Counted from the first letter of the stretch, positions 16,671 through 26,276 are shown. The stretch: DNA of 55,288 nt from Desulfotignum sp. (GCA_011390615.1 JAABSB010000002.1:1-55288); one strand, 5' to 3'. The notes: generated by a model from the letters alone, not told the origin. Numbers and translations are program-made.

Positions 16671-17585
16671 TCAGATCAGCAGTGACAGGGACAGGGATAC
16701 AAACGACAGCAGTGTGGAGATCATGATGGCCCCTGCCGCCAGGTCTGTATCTGAATTCAGCTGACCTGACAGCACATAGATGGCGGTGGACGTGGGCAGG
16801 GCAAAAAAGATCATCCCCACGGTAAAGGCGATACCGGTCACCTGGAAAAGCGTCAGCAGAACAAAACCTGCCCCGGGCAGAAACGCAAGCTTGATCCCTG
16901 CGGCCAGCAATGACAGCCGGGTATGGTCGGCAAGCCCCTTGAACTGTAAAGAGCCCCCGATGGATATCAAGGCCAGGGGCAACGTTACAGATGTCATCAA
17001 CGAAAAACTGTTGCGGACAAACAAGGGAAAATCAAGGCCGGATCTGGAAAACAAAAATCCGGCAGCGCACCCGATGATCAACGGATTGGATACCAGTGCC
17101 CGGATAAAATACCGCATTTTATCCCTGCGTCCCAGCTTCTGGTCTGAATACCACACCAGCACGGATACCGACAGCACATTGATCACCGGAATGACAATGC
17201 CGGCCAGAATACCGAAATGGCGGACCCCTTCTTCTCCCAGAACCGTAAGGACAATTGCCATGCCGATATAGGTGTTGAACCGGAAACAGGCCTGGCAGAA
17301 AGAACCCGCCTGGAAGTGTGACATACGAAAAAACCGGATCGCTCCCAGGCTTGCCAGAAAAGCCAGAATCACCCCGATAAGTCCGGCAAGACAAAGCCCG
17401 GCATCTATTCCCTGATCCGGTCCGCTGCCGCCGATTTTCCAGAACAGCATGGCCGGAAAAAAGATGTAGTAGACCAGGCGGTCTGACATGGCAAGGAACC
17501 GGTCATCGGTCATGCCGTAAAATTTGAGCAGCCGCCCCAAAAGCAGCAGGGCAAACAAAGGGAATATGGTATTGAGGACCAGCAT
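16671..17585 (-). CDS. AEC (auxin efflux carrier) family transporter
   Basis: This 304-residue, highly hydrophobic protein with about ten membrane segments fits the auxin efflux carrier family, whose bacterial members move organic acids such as malate. The N-terminus (VLNTIFPLFALLLLGRLLK) and the cysteine-containing middle segment FRFNTYIGMAIVLTVLGE are typical. It starts 2 bases after the M24 peptidase stop, so the two are translated from one message. A role in exporting peptide or acid products is only inferred. Confidence 0.8.
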   Translation of the reverse strand: MLVLNTIFPLFALLLLGRLLKFYGMTDDRFLAMSDRLVYYIFFPAMLFWKIGGSGPDQGIDAGLCLAGLIGVILAFLASLGAIRFFRMSHFQAGSFCQACFRFNTYIGMAIVLTVLGEEGVRHFGILAGIVIPVINVLSVSVLVWYSDQKLGRRDKMRYFIRALVSNPLIIGCAAGFLFSRSGLDFPLFVRNSFSLMTSVTLPLALISIGGSLQFKGLADHTRLSLLAAGIKLAFLPGAGFVLLTLFQVTGIAFTVGMIFFALPTSTAIYVLSGQLNSDTDLAAGAIMISTLLSFVSLSLSLLI

Positions 17586-17587
17586 GT

Positions 17588-18787
17588 TCAGACGGTGAAA
17601 ATCCGGTTTTCGGTCAGGCTCAGAAATCGCGGACCTTTGTCTGTTATATGGATAACGCTTTCAATGCCTGCAGCAAACCGGTCCTTGAAAATACATTTGG
17701 GTTCCACGGCAAACACCATGCCGGGCGCAAGTTCTGTGTGGTGGCCCCTGGCCAGGATGGGATCTTCCACCAGTTCCAGGCCGATACCATGGCCGATGAA
17801 CCGGGACTTGAGATCCGGCAGCCCTAAAAAAGAAGATCCCAGGCCCAATTTTTGTGCCCTGTCCATGGCTGCAGTGAACACCTGATCCACCGTGGTGCCT
17901 GGAACCATGAGGTCCTTGACGTAGTGGAGGATATCTATGGCGGCAAGACCAGCCTGTTCTGCCTGGGACGGCATTTTTCCCATCACCAGCATCCGGGTTT
18001 CATCCATATGATATCCGTTGACCATGGTGCCAAGGTCCATGAGCACGGGCTCATTTTCCCGAATCAATTTATAACCCGCCCCAAACGGGTAGGCACTGCA
18101 GGTACCGGCCCCGCTCACCGGGCTGTCCAGGGCACCGCCAAGCCCCCCGGAACAGCCGCTCAACAGGTGATGGGCAAACCCTTCGGCCCGGTAATGACGT
18201 ACCAGAAGCTTGCCTGAATGGCCGATAGACCGGGCGAAGGCCTCAATACGGCCGCAAAAAGCGATCTCTGATTCTTCAGGCACAAGATTTTCGCATATGA
18301 ATGCAAAGGTGTCTTTTGACACCATGGCCGCATCCACCATCCGGCTGATCTCCCATTCGGATTTGATCATGCGGCAGCCGGTAATCAGGGGGGTGACGTC
18401 CGTAAAAACCGCCGGGGAAAACAAAGATTGAAAGAACTGAAAATCACGCACCGGCACCACATCAAATGCCAGGCCGATGGTCCGGACAACGGTGGTATAG
18501 ATTTCTTTGATCCGGTCCGGTATCCGGGTGACGGATGCAATGGACTCCACCCGGGCAATGCCTGTTTCACAGCGGGCCCGGGGCAGATACCTTTTAACAA
18601 AGAGCAATGGATCATTGTCCACTGGCACATACAGATATGCATCCTGGGCTGTTCCTGAAAAATAATAGATATCCGGCTTATGGGTTAGAAACACAGCATC
18701 CACGCCGTTTTTTTCCATATGGCATTTCAGATGACTGATCCGGTCAGCGATTTCGCTGACCGGTGTCAGGAGGGGTTCATTTTCCAT
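17588..18787 (-). CDS. M24 family aminopeptidase (Xaa-Pro dipeptidase-like)
   Basis: The 399-residue protein has the creatinase-type N-terminal domain and a pita-bread M24 catalytic domain. Metal-binding residues are recognisable: two aspartates in LMDLGTMVNGYHMDETRM, the histidine in GHGIGLELVEDP, and glutamates in FAVEPKCIF and AAGIESVIHI. It should remove N-terminal residues before proline or act on dipeptides. ATG 18787 (preceded by an in-frame TTG at 18790) overlaps the upstream kinase by 11 bp, and the AEC gene follows after 2 bases. Confidence 0.85.
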   Translation of the reverse strand: MENEPLLTPVSEIADRISHLKCHMEKNGVDAVFLTHKPDIYYFSGTAQDAYLYVPVDNDPLLFVKRYLPRARCETGIARVESIASVTRIPDRIKEIYTTVVRTIGLAFDVVPVRDFQFFQSLFSPAVFTDVTPLITGCRMIKSEWEISRMVDAAMVSKDTFAFICENLVPEESEIAFCGRIEAFARSIGHSGKLLVRHYRAEGFAHHLLSGCSGGLGGALDSPVSGAGTCSAYPFGAGYKLIRENEPVLMDLGTMVNGYHMDETRMLVMGKMPSQAEQAGLAAIDILHYVKDLMVPGTTVDQVFTAAMDRAQKLGLGSSFLGLPDLKSRFIGHGIGLELVEDPILARGHHTELAPGMVFAVEPKCIFKDRFAAGIESVIHITDKGPRFLSLTENRIFTV

Positions 18788-20303
18788 CAAGGATATGCCG
18801 TATGGCTGTCAGAAGCTCGTGGTTGCCAATGGGTTTCTGCATATATTTTTTTATACCCATTCTGACGGCTGTCTCTTCTGAAAGATCTTCACTAAAACCG
18901 CACCACAGGATAATGGGCATATCAGGTCGGATCTGCAGCACTTTTTGGGCAAGCTTGTCTCCTGTAAGCACCGGCATTGTCATATCAGTGACAATCAGAT
19001 CAAATCCATGGGGATTTGACTGAAAGGCTTTCAGGGCTGCCATGCCATTGTCAAACAAACAGGTCTCATACCCATGGTTCTGTAAAACTTCCCTGCAGAT
19101 CTGTCTGATCGCTTTTTCATCATCAACAACCATGATCGTTTCAGTACCGTTCAGGAGATCAGCCGCATTTTTTTTCAATTTTACAGCATTATTCCCCACC
19201 ATGTCTGCAACAGGAAAATCAATCACAACCTGTGTGCCCTTGCCAGGCGCACTGTGAACCGTCAAAAACCCCTTGTGCTCATCAACAATTGCCTGGACTA
19301 TGGCCAGTCCCAATCCCCCATTGCTTTCGCCTGTTTCCCTGGTTGAATAGTAGGGATCAAATGCTTTTTTCAAGGTCTCTTCATCCATGCCGTGGCCGGT
19401 ATCACACACAGCCAGTCTGAGAAAATTCCCCGAAGCAATGACCCTGTCTTTTATGTAACGCTCACAGGTGACTGTCTCGTCTGTCAGGGATACGGTCAAA
19501 ATACCCCCCTGCTTTTTCATGGCATGGTATGCGTTCAAACACAGGTTCATTACCACCTGGTGCATTTTGGCAGGATCAGCAAGCACCATCTGTCTGGAGT
19601 CAAGCTGTGTTTTAATATCTATGGTGGCAGGTATGGATGACCTGAGCAGTTTGAGGGATTCTTTGACCAGCAGATAGACCCGCAGGGGTTTTTTGATATA
19701 TTCGGCCTGCCGGCTGAAGGTCAGCACCTGTTGCACCAGTTCAGCCGCTCTTTGTGCAGCTTTCATGACCTGGTCCATCTGTTCTTTTGCCCTTTCCGGG
19801 TTGCCCAGGTTGTTTTGGGCCAGCTGGGAATAGCCGAAAATTGCAGAAAGTATATTGTTGAAATCATGGGCGATTCCCGCAGCAAGGGTGCCTATTGCCT
19901 CCATTTTCTGGGACTGCTGAAGACGGATCTCAAGATTTTTCTGTTCGCTGACATCCCTGGCGATGCCGTGAAAGCCAATGGGGTCACCCTGTGCATCGGT
20001 TAAAAGCGCCACTGATGTGTCCACATGGCAGACTGAACCGTTTTTTCTGATAAGCTCCCAGTCAAAAGCCTTGCGCCCTTTTCCGGTTTTATATACCCGA
20101 TTAAAGGTGTTAAGGACTTTTTTTGCATTTCTGCTGTCCATGAAATCCCTGTTGTTCTTACCGGCCAGTTCCTCTCTGGTATACCCGAGAATGTCGCACA
20201 TGGGCTGATTAAAAAAGACAAAATTCCCAGCCAGGTCAACTTCGTAATACCCGTCTTCAATAGTCTCAATGATGGCCCTGAATTTTTTTTCGTGTGCTTT
20301 CAC
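18777..20303 (-). CDS. PAS hybrid histidine kinase with receiver domain
   Basis: The 508-residue soluble protein has a PAS domain (about 1-125), a kinase core with the phospho-acceptor in GIAHDFNNILSAIF, an ATPase domain (NLCLNAYHAMKK, DTGHGMDEE, GLGLAIVQAIV) and a receiver domain (about 390-508) with acceptor aspartate in VTDMTMP and lysine in MQKPIG. The receiver position normally Thr or Ser reads ILWCGFSED, placing Cys there. No transmembrane segment is seen, so it senses a cytoplasmic cue. It begins with GTG at 20303 and overlaps the M24 gene by 11 bp, an unusual partnership. No DNA-binding output is present in the protein. Confidence 0.85.
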   Translation of the reverse strand: MKAHEKKFRAIIETIEDGYYEVDLAGNFVFFNQPMCDILGYTREELAGKNNRDFMDSRNAKKVLNTFNRVYKTGKGRKAFDWELIRKNGSVCHVDTSVALLTDAQGDPIGFHGIARDVSEQKNLEIRLQQSQKMEAIGTLAAGIAHDFNNILSAIFGYSQLAQNNLGNPERAKEQMDQVMKAAQRAAELVQQVLTFSRQAEYIKKPLRVYLLVKESLKLLRSSIPATIDIKTQLDSRQMVLADPAKMHQVVMNLCLNAYHAMKKQGGILTVSLTDETVTCERYIKDRVIASGNFLRLAVCDTGHGMDEETLKKAFDPYYSTRETGESNGGLGLAIVQAIVDEHKGFLTVHSAPGKGTQVVIDFPVADMVGNNAVKLKKNAADLLNGTETIMVVDDEKAIRQICREVLQNHGYETCLFDNGMAALKAFQSNPHGFDLIVTDMTMPVLTGDKLAQKVLQIRPDMPIILWCGFSEDLSEETAVRMGIKKYMQKPIGNHELLTAIRHILDGK

Positions 20304-20483
20304 TGGTTGATTTTTCCTTTTTCCGACAACCTGTTATATTCACATCACATGGCCAATTTATATCAAACTGCCATACAATGCAAAAAAAGATTGCAAAAAA
20401 TCACAAATAACCCAGGATAATTGCGTGTAGAAGCAGCGTCACATACATTGACATGGCAAATATCCAGAATGACCTGTGTTTCA

Positions 20484-20511
20484 TTGACAATTTTGAACAA
20501 GCACTTATGAT
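20484..20511 (+). promoter_or_regulatory. Sigma-70 promoter of the cyclophilin gene
   Basis: TTGACA (20484-20489) and TATGAT (20506-20511) are 16 bases apart and 37 bases before the start codon. A T-rich leader and an AAAAGGAG ribosome site follow. Confidence 0.75.
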
Positions 20512-20548
20512 GGGTAATATTTTTGTTTTTTTTTAAAAGGAGATTTAT

Positions 20549-21079
20549 ATGCCTGATTTAACTGCTGTCATGGAAACCAGCAAAGGAACCATCCGCCTGA
20601 AATTATTTGCCGACAAAACGCCTGTCACCTGCGGCAATTTTGCCAACCTTGCCAAAAGACAATACTATAACGGACTCAAATTTCACCGGGTGATCAATGA
20701 TTTTATGGTCCAGGGAGGATGCCCGTATGGCAATGGCATTGGCGGACCTGGATACAATTTCGAAGATGAGTGCAAAAAAGACCTGAAGCATGATAAGCCG
20801 GGAATTTTGTCCATGGCCAATGCCGGTCCCGGCACCAATGGCTCCCAGTTTTTCATCACCCACGGGCCCACCCCGCACCTGGACGGCATGCACACGGTGT
20901 TTGGTGTAGTTGAAGGAGAAGCTGACCAGAAGGTGGTGGACAGCATCACCCAGGGAGATACCATCGAAAATATTGCCATACAGGGCAATGTTGGGGCCCT
21001 GTTTAAAAAGATAAAACCCCGGCTGGATGAGTGGAACAAAACCCTGAACAAAGGCTTTCCCAAACTGCCCAAAGCTTAG
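20549..21079 (+). CDS. Peptidyl-prolyl cis-trans isomerase, cyclophilin type
   Basis: A 176-residue single-domain cyclophilin without signal peptide, so cytoplasmic. Active-site signatures are [13 protein letters not shown] and [12 protein letters not shown], with the later histidine in LDGMHTVFG. It catalyses prolyl bond isomerisation during folding. It is a single-gene unit, with its own sigma-70 promoter upstream and an intrinsic terminator downstream. Confidence 0.93.
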   Translation: MPDLTAVMETSKGTIRLKLFADKTPVTCGNFANLAKRQYYNGLKFHRVINDFMVQGGCPYGNGIGGPGYNFEDECKKDLKHDKPGILSMANAGPGTNGSQFFITHGPTPHLDGMHTVFGVVEGEADQKVVDSITQGDTIENIAIQGNVGALFKKIKPRLDEWNKTLNKGFPKLPKA

Positions 21080-21086
21080 CACCCGA

Positions 21087-21121
21087 AAAAAGCCGGACTG
21101 CCTGTCAGTCCGGCTTTTTAC
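21087..21121 (+). terminator. Intrinsic terminator after the cyclophilin gene
   Basis: AAAAAGCCGGACTG (21087-21100) pairs with CAGTCCGGCTTTTT (21106-21119) across a 5-base loop. With A-run and T-run on both sides it can also end the converging minus-strand transcript. Confidence 0.92.
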
Positions 21122-21133
21122 TGCATCCTGCCA

Positions 21134-21556
21134 TTATGCCAGGTCAATATACAGGGGAATCACATGCAGGGTGCTGCTGTTTTCACTGGTCTGGCCTAAG
21201 CGCCATTCCTTTACCGGCACCCCTGCCTCCTGGATTTTTTGGATAATGCCTGTAATGTTGATGAGGGGATGGCGGGCAAACACATTGGGCAGCCCATAGG
21301 TCAGGCTGCACACCAGGCATTTGCCCGGGCGCTGGGTAAGGTTGAATGCCAGTACAATTCTGTCAGGCTTGATGGAAATGCATTCCAGCATGATATCGTA
21401 AGCACCTTCTGACACATCTCCGTACAGGGCCTCAAAAAATCGGTCACTGGTTTCCGGAGGCAAAAGTTCATCGCAGAATTCCCTGGTAAAGATGTTGTCC
21501 ACCGTGGTTTGATCCATTGGTTTCACCAAATCCTTGTTATCCGGTTTTTCAAGCAC
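21134..21556 (-). CDS. Conserved deltaproteobacterial protein of unknown function
   Basis: I do not recognise a function for this 140-residue protein. It has no membrane segment or signal peptide. The central part FCDELLPPETSDRFFEALYG and GAYDIMLECISI looks like a compact alpha/beta domain, and a C-terminal segment ends in a hydrophobic strand (HVIPLYIDLA). Similar proteins from sulfate reducers carry misleading automatic names in databases. GTG 21556 follows AAGGAAA with 8-base spacing. It is divergent from nqrA across about 190 bases. Confidence 0.65.
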   Translation of the reverse strand: MLEKPDNKDLVKPMDQTTVDNIFTREFCDELLPPETSDRFFEALYGDVSEGAYDIMLECISIKPDRIVLAFNLTQRPGKCLVCSLTYGLPNVFARHPLINITGIIQKIQEAGVPVKEWRLGQTSENSSTLHVIPLYIDLA

Positions 21557-21656
21557 TGAGATTTCCTTCTATAAAACCTGGACCGAAAAATCAAGATGAA
21601 AAAACACCCATTGCTGGCCCAAACCCTTTGTGGTAAGGTAAGTAAAATTTTTTGTG

Positions 21657-21684
21657 TTGATATTCAAAAAAGATTTGGTAGACT
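21657..21684 (+). promoter_or_regulatory. Possible promoter of the nqr-pyr operon
   Basis: TTGATA (21657-21662) and TAGACT (21679-21684) are 16 bases apart and about 60 bases before nqrA. The match is moderate. Confidence 0.35.
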
Positions 21685-21746
21685 GTATTTTCTGCCGAAA
21701 CATGCCGGAAAAAACAGGCAGAATCAACTGCATAAACACGGAAATA

Positions 21747-23087
21747 ATGATTCATATGGAAAAAATAAACCTTTCCAAAGGATTTACACTGAAACTTTCC
21801 GGGATGCCGGACACCAGTGTGATACAACTTCCCAGACCTGACACGGTGGGTGTATCCGCCCTGGATATTCCCCATATCCGCCCCAAACTCCTGGTAAAGG
21901 AAAAGGATCGGGTCAATACCGGCACGCCACTGTTCTGTGACAAGCGGGACACCAGCATCCAATATGTCTCACCTGGCACCGGTACGATAAAAAAAATTTT
22001 GTTCGGTCGTCGCCGGCGCCTGCTGGAAGTGGTTATCACCCTTGATGCCATGGATGAATTTGTCCAGTTTGATCCGGTGTCCGCCAAAGATCTGTCACAG
22101 ATATCACCCCGGGAACTTGCAGACCATCTCAAACAGGGGGGGCTTTGGCAAACCCTGCGGCAGCTGCCGGCCAGGGATACAGCAGACAGTGCAGCAGCGC
22201 CCCCTCTGATAATTGTCTGCCTCAACGGCAATGACATATTCTCCCCCCATCCAGGCCTGGTACTCCAGGACAAGATCCGGCAATTTGAGTTCGGGCTGTC
22301 CGTACTCAAACGTTTTTCTGACCGGGTGATTGTGGCGGCCCGGACAAATTCTCTTGGACTGCTGGCACCGGCAAAGCACCTGATCACCCTCCAGGTACCG
22401 GATATCTATCCTGCCTGGGACCCAGGGACGATTTTATACCACATCAAAAAAGAGGCAAAAGAAAACGCAGCATGGTATATTGGTGCCGAAGGTCTGGTGC
22501 ACATGGCCCAATTTCTGGAAACAGGCCGATATCCTGTTAATACCATGGTCACGGTGACCAAGGGCATCGATAAAAAACCCCACCTGATCACCCGCCAGGG
22601 TTCACCTGTCCATCTTCTGGCAGGTAATTACCCCCCTGGCAGCCTCATTACCACAGGCCAGCTCAACGGCCGGATAAAAAACCCGGATGCCCACCTGGGT
22701 TTTTTTGAGAACACATTGAATATCATCCCGGATACACAGGGAGATGAGATGTTCGGCTTTCTGAGGCCGGGGCTGGACAAACCCACAGTATCCAAAGCAT
22801 TTCTGTCCTGCCTTCTGGACAAAAAAGTGCAGATGGACTGCACCATGCACGGTGAAGAAAGGGCCTGCATCAACTGCAGTTATTGTGAAAACATCTGCCC
22901 CGTTGACCTGATGCCCAATTTCATCATGAAGGCCCTGGTGAGCGACGACATTGAAGAAGCCCTGGAACTGGGTCTTCTGGACTGCTGCCGGTGCGGACTG
23001 TGTTCTTTCACCTGCCCGTCCAAAATTGAACTGACCCGGATTCTGTCTTCGGGTATGGATGCCCATCACAAGGACAAACAAGGATAA
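21747..23087 (+). CDS. nqrA: Na+-translocating NADH:quinone reductase subunit A with ferredoxin-type clusters
   Basis: The 446-residue protein aligns with NqrA/RnfC: the N-terminal KGFTLKLSGMPD segment, the KEKDRVNTGTPLF lipoyl-like region and the Rossmann-like middle. Unlike the Vibrio-type subunit, the end keeps two four-cysteine motifs, CINCSYCENICP (from residue 374) and CCRCGLCSFTCP (from residue 413), placed as the two [4Fe-4S] clusters of RnfC. NqrA is the cytoplasmic subunit at the quinone side. ATG 21747 is used here; ATG 21756 (MEKINLSKGF) is an equally good start and an in-frame codon at 21654 is too far upstream. First gene of the nqrABCDEF-pyrDKE run. Confidence 0.85.
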   Translation: MIHMEKINLSKGFTLKLSGMPDTSVIQLPRPDTVGVSALDIPHIRPKLLVKEKDRVNTGTPLFCDKRDTSIQYVSPGTGTIKKILFGRRRRLLEVVITLDAMDEFVQFDPVSAKDLSQISPRELADHLKQGGLWQTLRQLPARDTADSAAAPPLIIVCLNGNDIFSPHPGLVLQDKIRQFEFGLSVLKRFSDRVIVAARTNSLGLLAPAKHLITLQVPDIYPAWDPGTILYHIKKEAKENAAWYIGAEGLVHMAQFLETGRYPVNTMVTVTKGIDKKPHLITRQGSPVHLLAGNYPPGSLITTGQLNGRIKNPDAHLGFFENTLNIIPDTQGDEMFGFLRPGLDKPTVSKAFLSCLLDKKVQMDCTMHGEERACINCSYCENICPVDLMPNFIMKALVSDDIEEALELGLLDCCRCGLCSFTCPSKIELTRILSSGMDAHHKDKQG

Positions 23088-23099
23088 CGATACAACATC

Positions 23100-24260
23100 A
23101 TGAATCCCATCAAAAAGATATTCGAACTGCTGGAATATGATTTCAGTGATGCCGGAAAATTTGCCAAACTGGGGCCGCTGTTCGATGCCACAAAAACCTT
23201 TTTCTTTCTGCCTTCCCCTAAAAATAAACTGGGACCGTTCATCCGGGACCACCTGGATCTGAAACGATATATGAGTATTGTTATCATCTCCCTTTTGCCG
23301 GTGCTGTTCTTCGGCATGTACAACACCGGATACCAGTCCGGACTGGCAAGGGGTGAAACCCTGGATTTCTGGCCATCTTTTCTGTCCGGTGCATGGGTGG
23401 TGATGCCCATCATCATCGTTTCTTACGGGGTGGGTTTTTTCTGGGAAATCCTGTTTGCCGCTATCAGACGTCATCCCATCAGTGAAGGATTTCTGGTCAC
23501 AGGCCTGCTGTTTCCTTTGACCCTGCCCCCCACCATTCCTTTGTGGCAGGTGGCAATGGGAATCTCCTTTGGCGTGGTTATCGGTAAGGAGATCTTCGGC
23601 GGCACCGGCAGAAACATTTTGAACCCGGCATTGACGGCCCGGGCATTTGTGTTTTTCTCCTATCCGGTAAGCATGTCCGGGAACATCTGGGTGGCAGGCG
23701 CAGATGCGGTGGACGGCATCACCGGCGCAACCGCACTTGCAGTAAATGCAGAAGGCGGATCCAGCCTGTTTTCAACCCTTTCAGACCAGGGATTTTCCCT
23801 GTCCAACCTGTTTTTCGGATTTGTGCCGGGCAGCATCGGAGAAACCTCGGCCCTTTGCTGTCTGATCGGAGCGGTGTTTCTCATGGTCACCCGCATCGGC
23901 AATTATCGGATCATCCTGGGCGGCATTGCCGGCCTTATCATCACCGCTATACTGTTTTATTTTCTGCCCGGCACCAGAGGCACCTGGGCAGATGCAGGTC
24001 CTTTGTATCATCTGTGTGCCGGCGGATTTTTATTCGGTATTTCCTTTATGGCCACAGACCCGGTATCAGCGCCCGGCACCAACCCCGGCAGGTGGATATT
24101 CGGGTTTCTCATCGGATTTCTCACCGTGATCCTCCGGGTGGCCAACCCGGCTTTTGCCGAAGGCGTGATGCTGGCCATACTGTTCATGAATGTGTTTGCC
24201 CCTCTTTTAGACCATTTGGTCCTGAAACACAGAATTTCAAAGAGGATACCCAATGTCTGA
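23100..24260 (+). CDS. nqrB: Nqr subunit B
   Basis: This 386-residue membrane subunit has about ten hydrophobic helices and belongs to the NqrB/RnfD family. DGITGATALA holds the threonine that carries covalently bound FMN. The GGTGRNILNPALTARAF segment is typical of the family. NqrB is the core of the sodium path and binds riboflavin and FMN. It starts 12 bases after nqrA and overlaps nqrC by 8 bp. Confidence 0.93.
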   Translation: MNPIKKIFELLEYDFSDAGKFAKLGPLFDATKTFFFLPSPKNKLGPFIRDHLDLKRYMSIVIISLLPVLFFGMYNTGYQSGLARGETLDFWPSFLSGAWVVMPIIIVSYGVGFFWEILFAAIRRHPISEGFLVTGLLFPLTLPPTIPLWQVAMGISFGVVIGKEIFGGTGRNILNPALTARAFVFFSYPVSMSGNIWVAGADAVDGITGATALAVNAEGGSSLFSTLSDQGFSLSNLFFGFVPGSIGETSALCCLIGAVFLMVTRIGNYRIILGGIAGLIITAILFYFLPGTRGTWADAGPLYHLCAGGFLFGISFMATDPVSAPGTNPGRWIFGFLIGFLTVILRVANPAFAEGVMLAILFMNVFAPLLDHLVLKHRISKRIPNV

Positions 24261-24996
24261 CAAAAAAAGATCATTTAAGAAAAGCCGGATATATGTGATT
24301 TTGTTTGCCCTGGTGACCGCCCTGGTCTTCAGTGTGCTGATCACCTCAGCCGCCACCATGCTCAAAGGACGGCAACTGGAAAACATGGCCCTGGACAAAA
24401 AAACCAACCTGCTGGAAGCCGCCGGCCTTGTGCCGGAAGACAAAAAACCATTACCTGAAGATATCAAGCAGATCTATGATGCCCATATCCGGGAGGTCCA
24501 TGTGGACCCCCGGGGCAGGATCGTGGAGACCCCTGCCGGCAACAGCCTGCAACTCTATCTGATCCACACCGGCCAGAAGGTGGAGGGGTATATTGTTCCC
24601 ATCAGCACCCGGGGACTGTGGGGCAAAATCCATGGATATCTGGCATTCGAGGAGGATGGGGAAACCGTTGCCGGATTTTCCGTATACAGCCATTCAGAAA
24701 CCCCGGGTCTGGGCGGAGAGATTGAAAGCAACTGGTTCCAGGACAATTTCAAGGGCAAAAAGATTCTGAATGCCAGCAACCAGCTTGTTTCCGTAGGTAT
24801 TGCCAAGGGCAAGGTGGAAAACCTGCCTGAAAAACTCCAGGACCATTATGTGGACGGTATTTCCGGTGCTACCCTCACCGGCAGATACCTGAGTGAAGGA
24901 CTGGAGGAAACCCTGACAAAATATGAATCGGTTTCCGTTATTTTCCGCCAGAAAAAAGGAAGCCAGACACATTTAGAAACCATACTGGATGAATAA
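24253..24996 (+). CDS. nqrC: Nqr subunit C
   Basis: A 247-residue protein with one N-terminal transmembrane helix (about residues 13-35) and a periplasmic FMN-binding domain. DGISGATLTG carries the threonine for covalent FMN, and SETPGLGGEIE is the conserved upstream motif of the NqrC/RnfG family. It relays electrons between subunits B and D/E. It overlaps nqrB by 8 bp. Confidence 0.92.
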   Translation: MSDKKRSFKKSRIYVILFALVTALVFSVLITSAATMLKGRQLENMALDKKTNLLEAAGLVPEDKKPLPEDIKQIYDAHIREVHVDPRGRIVETPAGNSLQLYLIHTGQKVEGYIVPISTRGLWGKIHGYLAFEEDGETVAGFSVYSHSETPGLGGEIESNWFQDNFKGKKILNASNQLVSVGIAKGKVENLPEKLQDHYVDGISGATLTGRYLSEGLEETLTKYESVSVIFRQKKGSQTHLETILDE

Positions 24997-25007
24997 GGAT
25001 ATTTTGC

Positions 25008-25640
25008 ATGCACACTGATCTGTCCCATTATAAGGAAATATTGATCAAAGGGGTCTGGAGGGAGAATCCGGTTGCCTACCAGGTACTGGGCATCTGTTCT
25101 GCCCTGGCGGTCACCGTCAAAATGTCCACCGCTCTGGTCATGAGCATTGCCCTGACGCTGGTGGCCGCATTTTCCGGCCTGATTATCTCGTCCTTGCGCA
25201 ACTGGATCCCCTCCAATATCCGGATCATTGTGGAACTGACCGTCATCGCCTCCCTGGTAATCATCACCGACCAGATACTCAAAGCCTTTTTGTATGACAT
25301 ATCCAAGCAGCTGTCCATTTTTGTGGGTCTGATCATCACCAACTGCATTATACTGGGCAGGGCCGAGGCATTTGCCATGGCCAACAATCCGGCTGATTCC
25401 TTTGTGGACGGGATTGCCAACGGCCTTGGATACAGCATGATCCTGGTGGCTGTGGCGTTTTTGCGGGAGCTGCTGGGGTCTGGACAGTTTTTCGGATTTT
25501 CGGTTATCCCGCAGTTTTTGTATGATATGGGATTCCAGGACATGGGCATCATGGTGCTGGCGCCCGGGGCATTTTTCATTATCGGGTTACTGGTGTGGCT
25601 CAAGAACAGCCTGCCCGGCGTATCCCATGAAAAAAAATAA
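25008..25640 (+). CDS. nqrD: Nqr subunit D
   Basis: The 210-residue integral membrane protein has six predicted helices and belongs to the NqrD/RnfE family; NCIILGRAEAFAMANNPADS is the conserved family stretch whose cysteine helps bind the membrane iron centre with NqrE. ATAAGGA precedes ATG 25008. The gene sits in the standard nqr order. Confidence 0.93.
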   Translation: MHTDLSHYKEILIKGVWRENPVAYQVLGICSALAVTVKMSTALVMSIALTLVAAFSGLIISSLRNWIPSNIRIIVELTVIASLVIITDQILKAFLYDISKQLSIFVGLIITNCIILGRAEAFAMANNPADSFVDGIANGLGYSMILVAVAFLRELLGSGQFFGFSVIPQFLYDMGFQDMGIMVLAPGAFFIIGLLVWLKNSLPGVSHEKK

Positions 25641-25649
25641 GGAGCTGCC

Positions 25650-26258
25650 ATGGGCGATCTGCTGAGTCTGTTTGTCAATTCCGTTTTCATAGGCAATATC
25701 CTGCTGGCCTATTTCTTAGGCATATGTTCGTTTATTGCTGTATCCAAAACCATTGAAACCGCAACCGGTCTGGGGTTTGCCGTCATCTTTGTTCTGACGG
25801 TTACCAGCCCTGTGAACTGGCTGATATACCACGGCCTGCTGGCCCCCGGAGCACTTTCCTGGGCCGGGTTTCCGGAAATGGATTTGAGTTTTTTAAAATT
25901 CATCACCTTTATTGCGGTAATTGCCGCAATTGTTCAGGCGGTGGAAATGGTCATTGACCGGTATTCTCCGCTGCTGTATGCCAGCCTGGGGGTGTTTTTG
26001 CCCCTGATTGCCGTAAACTGCGCCATTCTGGGAACATCCTTGTTCATGGTGGAGCGCAACCACACATTTGTTGAGTCAGTGGTGTTCGGGGCCGGGTCCG
26101 GTACCGGCTGGATGCTGGCCATCGTGTCCATGGCCGCCATCCGCAAAAAAGTGCGGTATGCAGATGTACCGGCCGGACTGGACGGGTTTGGTTTTATCAT
26201 GATCATTGCCGGGCTCATGGCCATGACCTTTATGATGTTCTCAGGAATTACTCTCTAG
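25650..26258 (+). CDS. nqrE: Nqr subunit E
   Basis: A 202-residue integral membrane protein of the NqrE/RnfA family, inverted in topology relative to Nqr[14 protein letters not shown] and [13 protein letters not shown] contain the conserved cysteines that hold the intramembrane Fe-S centre with NqrD. AAGGAGCTGCC precedes ATG 25650. Confidence 0.93.
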   Translation: MGDLLSLFVNSVFIGNILLAYFLGICSFIAVSKTIETATGLGFAVIFVLTVTSPVNWLIYHGLLAPGALSWAGFPEMDLSFLKFITFIAVIAAIVQAVEMVIDRYSPLLYASLGVFLPLIAVNCAILGTSLFMVERNHTFVESVVFGAGSGTGWMLAIVSMAAIRKKVRYADVPAGLDGFGFIMIIAGLMAMTFMMFSGITL

Positions 26259-26276
26259 CGTAACAAGGAGCATGCA

